Shown here in pieces: positions 58,302 to 64,000 of a DNA stretch of 64,000 nucleotides; within the stretch, counting starts at the first letter, position 1, and the number at the start of each line of letters is the position of its first letter. This DNA is from Roseivivax halotolerans (lineage in GTDB: Bacteria > Pseudomonadota > Alphaproteobacteria > Rhodobacterales > Rhodobacteraceae): the NCBI RefSeq assembly GCF_900115815.1, contig NZ_FOXV01000003.1:124001-188000 (forward strand), written 5' to 3'. The notes beneath the pieces were generated by a model. That model saw nothing but the letters and a program-made list of their open reading frames with translations, was not told the origin of the DNA and searched no databases. Made by a program: the position numbers and the translations under genes.

Positions 58302-59525
58302 ATGAGCGCTCCCGATACGCGGTTTCTCGACCGCAGCACCCCGCCGCACATCGCCACGCTGATCCTGTTGTCGGGCGTCTCGGCGCTGACCATGAACATC
58401 TTCCTGCCGAGCCTGCCCCGGATGGTCGAGTATTTCGACACCGAATATCGGCTCGTGCAGCTTTCGGTCGCGATCTACCTCGGTGTGAACGCGGTTCTGC
58501 AAATCTTCGTCGGCCCGGTCTCTGACAAGTTCGGTCGGCGTCCGGTGATCCTGGGCGGAATCGGGATCTTCTGCGTGGCGACGGTGGGCTGCATCTTCGC
58601 CACGGATATCTACGTCTTCCTCATCTTCCGCATGATCCAGGCCGCGATCGTGACCGCGATGGTCCTGAGCCGCGCCGTGGTCCGCGACATGGTCCCGCAG
58701 GACAAGGCCGCCTCGATGATCGGCTACGTGACGATGGGCATGGCGGTCGTGCCGATGATCGGCCCGGCCATCGGCGGCGTCCTCGACCAGGTCTTCGGCT
58801 GGCAGTCGAATTTCTGGCTTCTTCTTCTCTGCGGGCTTGCGCTCTTCTGGCTTACATGGCGCGATCTCGGCGAGACGGCGCGCCCCTCGGGCCTCACCCT
58901 CTCGCAGCAATTCCGCGAATATCCCGAGCTTCTGCGCTCCCCGCGGTTCTGGGGCTATGCAATGGCGGCGGGCATGTCCTCGGGCGCCTTTTTCGCCTAT
59001 CTCGGCGGCGCGCCTTTCGTCGGCTCGGAGGTTTTCGGCCTCTCGCCCGCGCTTCTCGGCATTTTCTTCGGAGCGCCGGCAGTGGGCTACTTCCTGGGGA
59101 ATTACGCTTCGGGCCGGTTCTCGACGGATTTCGGCGTGAACCGCATGGTGCTTGTCGGCACGATCATCAACGGTGCGGGCATCGCGGCCTCGATGGTCGT
59201 CTTCCTGATCGGCGCAGGCTCGGCGCTGTCCTTCTTCGGGTTCATGTGTTTCGTCGGCCTCGGCAACGGCATGACCATCCCGAATGCGACCGCCGGGGCT
59301 CTATCGGTGCGCCCGCACCTCGCAGGCACCGCCTCGGGGCTCGCGGGCGCGATCATGATCGGCTTCGGCGCTGCGCTTTCGGCTGCGGCGGGCGCGCTTC
59401 TGCAACCCGGCACCGGGGCATGGCCGCTTCTTTGGCTGCAACTCGGCACCGCGATCCTCGGCGTCTTCTCGATCCTCGTCGTGATCCGGCGCGAGCGGCA
59501 GATTTCCCGGCTGGACCCCGCCTGA
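58302..59525 (+). CDS. MFS transporter, Bcr/CflA drug-resistance type
   Basis: This 407-residue inner-membrane protein has 12 predicted hydrophobic segments and the motif A loop GPVSDKFGRRPVIL between helices 2 and 3, with the Bcr/CflA-type FLPSLPRM near the start. The family exports drugs or metabolites by proton antiport. GGAGG is very close to the ATG (one base), so translation may be modest. It lies between pccB (divergent) and pccR (downstream), so export of an organic acid or CoA-related product is conceivable but unproven. Confidence 0.88.
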   Translation: MSAPDTRFLDRSTPPHIATLILLSGVSALTMNIFLPSLPRMVEYFDTEYRLVQLSVAIYLGVNAVLQIFVGPVSDKFGRRPVILGGIGIFCVATVGCIFATDIYVFLIFRMIQAAIVTAMVLSRAVVRDMVPQDKAASMIGYVTMGMAVVPMIGPAIGGVLDQVFGWQSNFWLLLLCGLALFWLTWRDLGETARPSGLTLSQQFREYPELLRSPRFWGYAMAAGMSSGAFFAYLGGAPFVGSEVFGLSPALLGIFFGAPAVGYFLGNYASGRFSTDFGVNRMVLVGTIINGAGIAASMVVFLIGAGSALSFFGFMCFVGLGNGMTIPNATAGALSVRPHLAGTASGLAGAIMIGFGAALSAAAGALLQPGTGAWPLLWLQLGTAILGVFSILVVIRRERQISRLDPA

Positions 59526-59529
59526 ACAT

Positions 59530-59559
59530 TTTGCAAACTGGTGCAAAGCGGTTTGCAAA
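59530..59559 (+). promoter_or_regulatory. TTTGCAAA repeats upstream of pccR
   Basis: TTTGCAAA at 59530-59537 and TTTGCAAA at 59552-59559 flank a degenerate copy. GGTGCAAA-GCGG-TTTGCAAA (59540-59559) fits the recalled PccR pattern of two half-sites with a 4-base spacer. They lie 13 bases before the pccR start, suggesting autoregulation. Confidence 0.75.
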
Positions 59560-59571
59560 AAGGTGCCGGGC

Positions 59572-60969
59572 ATGGCGCTCCAGAAACTCTACGCGGGCGC
59601 GAAGCTGCGCGACCTGCGACAGCGGCTGAGCCTCACGCAGCGCGATTTCGCGGCCAAGCTCGGCGTGTCGCTGCCCTATCTGAACCAGATGGAGAACAAT
59701 AACCGCCCGGTCTCCACCACGGTCGTACTGGCGCTGGCGCAGGAGTTCGGGTTCGACGTGACCGAGCTCAGCCAGGGCGACGCGGAGCGGCTCATCACCG
59801 ATATGCGCGAGGCGCTTGCCGATCCGGTCTTTGCCGACGCACCGCCCCTGGCCGACCTGCGGCTCACCGCCTCGAACGCCCCGGCCCTCGCCCGCGCCTT
59901 CCTCGAACTCCACCGCGCCTACCGGCAAAGCCACGACCGCCTCGCCTCTCTCGACGAGGCGCTCGGGCGCGAGGATGCGCGCCTTGCCCCCTCGCCCTGG
60001 GAGGAAGTCCGCGACTTCTTCCATTATTGCGACAATTACATCGATGCGGTGGACCGCGCGGCGGAGCGCTTCGCCCGCGAGACAGAGACCGGAGACGATC
60101 CGCGCCGCGCGCTCGTCGCCCATCTTGCCGCGCGGGGGATCGAGACTCGATTCATTCGCGATGCGCGGCTGCGCTTCTACGACCCCGAATTGAAGCTCTT
60201 GATGATCTCGTCGCTGGTGCCGTTCGAGACCCAGCTCTTCCAGCTCCTGCTGCAAATCGCGCTTCTCGAGCAGGAAAAGCTCTTGGAGGCGACGCTCGAC
60301 CTTGCGCGATTCCAATCGGACGAGGCGCGCGCCATCGCCAAGATCGGGCTTGCCAATTACTTCGCGGGCGCGGCGCTCATGCCCTACACCACCTTCCTCG
60401 AGGCCGCCCACGAAGTGCGCCACGATCTCGAGCTGCTGGCCGCGCGCTTTCACGCCTCGATCGAGCAGGTGGCGCACCGGCTCTCCACGCTTCAGCGTCC
60501 GGGCGCAAAGGGCATCCCCTTCTTCTTCGTCCGCGTCGACCAGGCCGGCACGATCACCAAGCGCCATTCGGCGACCCGTCTGCAATTCGCGCGGTTCGGC
60601 GGGGCCTGCCCCTTGTGGAACGTGCACCGCGCCTTCGAGACGCCGGGCCGTTTCCTGCGCCAGCTCGCCGAGACGCCGGACGGGATGCGCTATATCAGCC
60701 TTGCGCGCGACGTCTCCAAGCCAGGCGGAAGGTTCGGCGCGCCGACGCGGCGCTATGCCATCGCGCTTGGCTGCGAGGTCGCCCATGCGGGCGCGCTCAC
60801 CTATGCAGACGATCTCGATCTCAGCCGCTCGGACGCCTTCGAGCCGATCGGCATTTCCTGCCGGATCTGCGAGCGGCGGAACTGCCATCAACGCTCCGTG
60901 CCGCCCCTGGAGCGTCGGCTCTCGATCGATCCCGACCAGCGGGGCGTTCTGCCTTACAGCGTGGAGTGA
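59572..60969 (+). CDS. pccR: Short-chain acyl-CoA regulator, PccR/ScfR family
   Basis: This 465-residue regulator has an XRE helix-turn-helix (about 10-65, RQRLSLTQRDFAAKLGVSLP), an M78/ImmA-like domain with HEVRH (an HExxH form) and QVAHRLSTLQRPGAKGIPFFFVRVD, and a C-terminal DUF2083 part with the cysteine group CRICERRNC. This is the layout of ScfR proteins, which sense acyl-CoA; PccR of Rhodobacter responds to propionyl-CoA and controls pcc genes. The ATG at 59572 is chosen over a GTG at 59563. It lies next to pccB and has TTTGCAAA sites upstream. Confidence 0.88.
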   Translation: MALQKLYAGAKLRDLRQRLSLTQRDFAAKLGVSLPYLNQMENNNRPVSTTVVLALAQEFGFDVTELSQGDAERLITDMREALADPVFADAPPLADLRLTASNAPALARAFLELHRAYRQSHDRLASLDEALGREDARLAPSPWEEVRDFFHYCDNYIDAVDRAAERFARETETGDDPRRALVAHLAARGIETRFIRDARLRFYDPELKLLMISSLVPFETQLFQLLLQIALLEQEKLLEATLDLARFQSDEARAIAKIGLANYFAGAALMPYTTFLEAAHEVRHDLELLAARFHASIEQVAHRLSTLQRPGAKGIPFFFVRVDQAGTITKRHSATRLQFARFGGACPLWNVHRAFETPGRFLRQLAETPDGMRYISLARDVSKPGGRFGAPTRRYAIALGCEVAHAGALTYADDLDLSRSDAFEPIGISCRICERRNCHQRSVPPLERRLSIDPDQRGVLPYSVE

Positions 60970-61036
60970 ACGCGCCATTCCAAAGCGCGCAGCGATGGGC
61001 TAGGCTCCGCGCCACAGGGCAAGAGCAGTCGGCAGA

Positions 61037-62041
61037 ATGGCCAAGAAGAAAGCGCCGCCGCGCAGGGTGAACATTGTCATCGTCGGGCAAGACGGGCGTC
61101 TCGGTTACGAGGCGGCGCTCTTTGCGCTGTCGCTGAACGCGCGCACGACGGGCACCAGGTTCCGCCTCTTTATCGCGGAACCCGAGCCCGGCCCGCTCTG
61201 GCCCGGTGATCCGCGCATTCAGGATGCCGATCTGCGCGCGCTTCTGGAAGATCAGGGCGCGACCTTCCTACCTTTCCAGAGCCGGCATTTCGGCGCGGCC
61301 TATCCCTATGGCAACAAGATCGAGGCCCTCTTCGCGCTGCCGCCCGATGAGCCCTTCATCTTCTTCGACACCGATACGCTCATCACCGGGGATCTCGACA
61401 AGGTGCCGTTCGATTTCGCACGGCCCTCCGCCTCGCTGCGGCGTGAAGGCACATGGCCCGAGATAGAGCTCTACGGGCCGGGCTACGCGGCGATCTGGAA
61501 AAGCCTCTACGACAAGTTCGGGCTCGACTTCGACAGCTCGCTGGACCTGACGCAGCCCGACGAGTACTGGCAGCGCTACCTCTATTTCAACGCGGGCTTC
61601 TTCTACTACAAAGAAGCCCGCGCCTTTGCCGAACGGTTCCTGGACTACGCGCTGGCGATCCGTGACGATCCGCCGTCCGAGCTCGTCTGCCAGAGCCTCG
61701 CCCCCTGGCTCGACCAGGTTGCCCTGCCCCTCGTGATCCATTCCCTCGGCGGCGGGCGCGACGCGCTGGAGCCCGGATGGCTCGACGGGTCGACAAGCTG
61801 TCACTACCGGCTCCTGCCGCTTCTCTATGCGCGCGAAGACGATGCCGTGGTGCAGCTTCTCGAAGAGATCACCGCGCCCAACAAGGTCAAGAAGGTGCTC
61901 AAGGGCTCCGAGCCGATCAAGCGGATGGTCTACCAGGGGCGCGGTGCGAAAGTGCGCGCGCTCTTCGACCAAGACGACCTGCCGCGCAAGGAGCAGGCGA
62001 TCCGCAACCGCATCAAGAAGAACGGGTTCTGGATGCGCTGA
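61037..62041 (+). CDS. Glycosyltransferase-like protein with DxD motif
   Basis: This 334-residue cytoplasmic protein begins with a basic MAKKKAPPRR stretch and has a nucleotide-diphosphate-sugar type core: PFIFFDTDTLITGDL carries a DxD motif and YLYFNAGFFYYK follows at the expected distance. This is the layout of GT-A glycosyltransferases of the GT8-like kind. No membrane segment is seen. It is downstream of pccR with 67 bases between and may be co-transcribed with the PsiE-family gene. Donor and acceptor are unknown. Confidence 0.68.
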   Translation: MAKKKAPPRRVNIVIVGQDGRLGYEAALFALSLNARTTGTRFRLFIAEPEPGPLWPGDPRIQDADLRALLEDQGATFLPFQSRHFGAAYPYGNKIEALFALPPDEPFIFFDTDTLITGDLDKVPFDFARPSASLRREGTWPEIELYGPGYAAIWKSLYDKFGLDFDSSLDLTQPDEYWQRYLYFNAGFFYYKEARAFAERFLDYALAIRDDPPSELVCQSLAPWLDQVALPLVIHSLGGGRDALEPGWLDGSTSCHYRLLPLLYAREDDAVVQLLEEITAPNKVKKVLKGSEPIKRMVYQGRGAKVRALFDQDDLPRKEQAIRNRIKKNGFWMR

Positions 62042-62079
62042 GACGGGACTTCGGCGCCTCGCGCCCTAATTCGGCGTCC

Positions 62080-62517
62080 ATGACGGAGAAAATCGGCAAG
62101 CTTTTCGAACACTTCGCGACGCTGGTCGCCCTCGCGCTTCTCGTCGGTGTTGCGGCTGTCATCGTCATCGCGACGGCGAGCTTCCTGCGGCTGACCGCGG
62201 AAGTCGCGCTCCAGGACAGCTGGCAAGTGTCTTATACGACGCTCCAGCAGCTCTTCGACCTCCTCCTCGGCGCGGTGATCGCGCTGGAGCTCGCCCATTC
62301 CGTGAAGCTCATGGTCGAGGGCCACCGCGGCTACGCGCAGGTGCGGATCGTCCTCGTCATCGGCATCCTCGCCGTCGTCCGAAAGCTCATCGTGATCGAA
62401 CTCGAGACCGTCTCAGGGTTCCTGCTTCTCGGTCTGGCCGCGGCGGTGATCGCGCTCGGCGCGATCTTCGGCATGCTGCTCTGGCTCGACCGGACCGGGG
62501 ACCTGCCGAAGGACTGA
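62080..62517 (+). CDS. PsiE-family membrane protein
   Basis: This 145-residue inner-membrane protein has four hydrophobic segments, including ATLVALALLVGVAAVIVI and LLGAVIALELAHSVKLMVEGH. It matches the phosphate-starvation-inducible PsiE family, whose biochemical role is unknown. KLMVEGHRGYAQVRIVLVIGI is the most characteristic stretch. Start ATG 62080 follows the preceding gene by 38 bases. No Pho box was recognised nearby. Confidence 0.82.
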   Translation: MTEKIGKLFEHFATLVALALLVGVAAVIVIATASFLRLTAEVALQDSWQVSYTTLQQLFDLLLGAVIALELAHSVKLMVEGHRGYAQVRIVLVIGILAVVRKLIVIELETVSGFLLLGLAAAVIALGAIFGMLLWLDRTGDLPKD

Positions 62518-62580
62518 TCCCTCTTTCAGGCCGCGCCGAGATCGCCTAGCGTCTGGCGCAACGAAAGGGAGGGATATTCC

Positions 62581-63864
62581 ATGAGCGAATACGGTTTCGA
62601 CACGCTACTCATCCATGCCGGGGCGCGGCCCGATCCGGCAACCGGCGCGCGGCAGACGCCCATCTACCAGACGACCGCCTACGTGTTCCGCGATGCCGAC
62701 CATGCCGCGGCGCTCTTCAACCTGCAGGAAGTGGGCTTCATCTATTCCCGCCTGACGAACCCGACAGTGGCCGTCCTGCAGGAAAAGATGGCGATGCTGG
62801 AAGGCGGCCAAGGCGCGGTCTGCTGCTCATCGGGTCACGCGGCGCAGATCATGGCGCTGTTCCCGCTGATGGGTCCGGGCAAGAACATCGTCGTCTCGAC
62901 GCGTCTTTACGGCGGCTCGATCACCCAGTTCAGCCAGACGATCCATCGCTTCGGCTGGTCCGCGAAATTCGTCGATTTCGACGACATGGACGCGGTTGCC
63001 GCGGCGATCGACGACGACACGCGCGCGGTCTTCTGCGAGAGCATCGCCAATCCCGGCGGCTACATCACCGATCTCGACGCGGCCGCCAAGGTCGCGAGCG
63101 ACGCGGGCCTGCCGCTCATCGTCGACAACACCTCCGCCACCCCCTATCTCTGCCGTCCGATCGAGCATGGCGCGACCCTGGTCGTGCATTCCATGACGAA
63201 GTTCCTGACCGGCAACGGCACGGTCACGGGCGGCGTCGTCGTCGACAGCGGCACCTTCGACTGGTCCGCCTCGGGCAAGTTCCCGTCGCTCTCCGAGCCA
63301 GAGCCGGCCTATCACGGTCTCAAGTTCCACGAGACGTTCGGCCCGCTCGCCTTCACCTTCCACGGCATCGCGGTTGGCCTGCGCGATCTCGGCATGACGC
63401 TGAACCCGCAAGCCGCGCACTACACGCTGATGGGGATCGAGACGCTGTCGCTTCGCATGAAGAAACACGTGGGGAACGCGGAAAAAGTGGCCGGCTGGCT
63501 TGAAGGGCACGCGGCCGTCGAAGGCGTGACCTATGCCGGTCTGCCCTCCTCGCCGTATCACTCGCGCGTCGCGCAGATCTGCCCCAAGGGCGCGGGCGGG
63601 CTCTTCACCGTCGCGCTCAAGGGCGGCTATGAGGCCTGCGTGAAATTCGTGGATTCGCTCGAGCTCTTCAGCCACGTCGCCAATCTTGGCGACACCCGAA
63701 GCCTCGTGATCCATTCGGCCTCCACGACGCACCGGCAGCTCAGCGAAGAACAGCAGATCGCCGCCGGCGCCGCACCGAACGTGGTGCGGATCTCCATCGG
63801 GATCGAGGATGCCGACGACCTCATCCGCGACCTCGACCAGGCACTGGCCAAAGCCTCGACCTGA
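62581..63864 (+). CDS. metY: O-acetylhomoserine sulfhydrylase
   Basis: This 427-residue PLP enzyme makes homocysteine from O-acetylhomoserine and sulfide. The PLP lysine is K207 in HSMTKFLTGNGT, and the MetY-type length and IYSRLTNPTVAVLQEKMAML segment distinguish it from cystathionine gamma-synthase. AAAGGGAGGG precedes the ATG. It supplies homocysteine to methionine synthase, linking it with the one-carbon operon at 39.6-42.6 kb. Candidate terminators follow. Confidence 0.92.
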   Translation: MSEYGFDTLLIHAGARPDPATGARQTPIYQTTAYVFRDADHAAALFNLQEVGFIYSRLTNPTVAVLQEKMAMLEGGQGAVCCSSGHAAQIMALFPLMGPGKNIVVSTRLYGGSITQFSQTIHRFGWSAKFVDFDDMDAVAAAIDDDTRAVFCESIANPGGYITDLDAAAKVASDAGLPLIVDNTSATPYLCRPIEHGATLVVHSMTKFLTGNGTVTGGVVVDSGTFDWSASGKFPSLSEPEPAYHGLKFHETFGPLAFTFHGIAVGLRDLGMTLNPQAAHYTLMGIETLSLRMKKHVGNAEKVAGWLEGHAAVEGVTYAGLPSSPYHSRVAQICPKGAGGLFTVALKGGYEACVKFVDSLELFSHVANLGDTRSLVIHSASTTHRQLSEEQQIAAGAAPNVVRISIGIEDADDLIRDLDQALAKAST

Positions 63865-63875
63865 GCGGACCCGAA

Positions 63876-63960
63876 GGCCGTTTGGCGGCCGGTTTCCGCC
63901 GGAGGGACAAAAAAATCCATGGAACTTTCGGGGCGGTCGTCACAGGCCGCCCTTCTTGTT
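63876..63960 (+). terminator. Candidate terminators after metY
   Basis: A short stem GGCCG/CGGCC (63876-63890) is followed by GGTTT, and a second stem GGGCGG/CCGCCC (63931-63952) with a 10-base loop is followed by TTCTTGTT. Either could end the metY transcript. The sequence beyond 63960 to the edge is AT-rich and shows no complete gene. Confidence 0.45.
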
Positions 63961-64000
63961 GATATAAATTATTTTTTTGAGATGCGTATTTTTGTCAAAC

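Noticed and set aside
62518-62580. SAM-II or other SAM riboswitch ahead of metY, as in many alphaproteobacteria.
   Set aside because: Only 63 bases separate metY from the preceding gene, and no pseudoknot-forming core or typical SAM-II words are visible.
63919-64000. Open reading frame running off the right edge (starting M-E-L-S-G-R), with GGAGGG 12 bases upstream.
   Set aside because: The spacing is long, the codons become AT-rich and atypical, and only 27 codons are visible; it cannot be decided from this window.

Overview
The window is chromosomal DNA from a GC-rich alphaproteobacterium, most likely a member of the Rhodobacteraceae (Roseobacter group). The evidence is the Shemin-pathway 5-aminolevulinate synthase of exactly 407 residues with an FNR-type box upstream, a PccR/ScfR-type propionyl-CoA regulator with TTTGCAAA motifs, prfB without a programmed frameshift, and many families typical of this group (DUF1127 next to a MocR regulator, DUF4174, the small membrane protein upstream of mfd). 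No tRNA, rRNA, CRISPR array, insertion sequence or prophage was seen. Coding density is high and the region reads as core genome with a few accessory genes.

Layout. 1-0.9 kb: rplM-rpsI (rpsI runs off the left edge). 0.9-2.8 kb: a MocR-type regulator divergent from a DUF1127 gene, with an ATTGTA operator cluster between them. 2.8-10.5 kb: a GFA-like zinc protein, purL, a DUF4174 protein, an agmatinase-family enzyme, a class III CoA-transferase and a RamA-like ferredoxin/ASKHA corrinoid-reactivating protein. 10.6-14.7 kb: a secreted serine hydrolase, then ilvB-ilvN preceded by a textbook leader-peptide attenuator not marked by ordinary ORF calling, then a degenerate cold-shock-domain-like protein. 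14.8-25.5 kb: an XRE regulator with paired operators, prfB, mrcA (PBP1A), an AmiC-type amidase, an aminotransferase, an M48 protease with a C-terminal repeat region, two paralogous DsbA-like proteins and a transglutaminase. 25.5-29.6 kb: ispG, a RodZ-like protein and hemA.

29.7-38.4 kb: an M20 peptidase, a membrane protein, a fluoroacetate-dehalogenase-like hydrolase, a glycosyltransferase, a choline/betaine ABC transporter without its binding protein (divergent from betI), rlmE and ppx. 38.5-45.1 kb: a sulfotransferase-like protein, a four-gene one-carbon operon (PF13769-like protein, MetF-like reductase, HAD phosphatase, pterin-dependent corrinoid methyltransferase), a Tat-exported SYLF protein and hemB. 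45.1-48.6 kb: mfd. 48.8-61.0 kb: a propionyl-CoA assimilation region (mcm, pccA, pccB, pccR) interleaved with small lipoproteins and unknown genes. 61.0-64.0 kb: a glycosyltransferase-like protein, a PsiE-family protein and metY.

Three themes connect the genes. Propionyl-CoA is carboxylated by PccAB and isomerised to succinyl-CoA by Mcm; PccR and its candidate sites upstream of pccB and of pccR itself suggest coordinated control, while no epimerase gene is present here. Methionine synthesis appears to use metY plus parts of a split cobalamin-dependent methionine synthase: the pterin-binding methyltransferase and MetF-like protein lie at 39.9-42.6 kb and the reductive reactivase at 8.5-10.5 kb, with the homocysteine- and B12-binding parts outside the window. 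Tetrapyrrole synthesis is represented by hemA and hemB, with oxygen-responsive control indicated at hemA.
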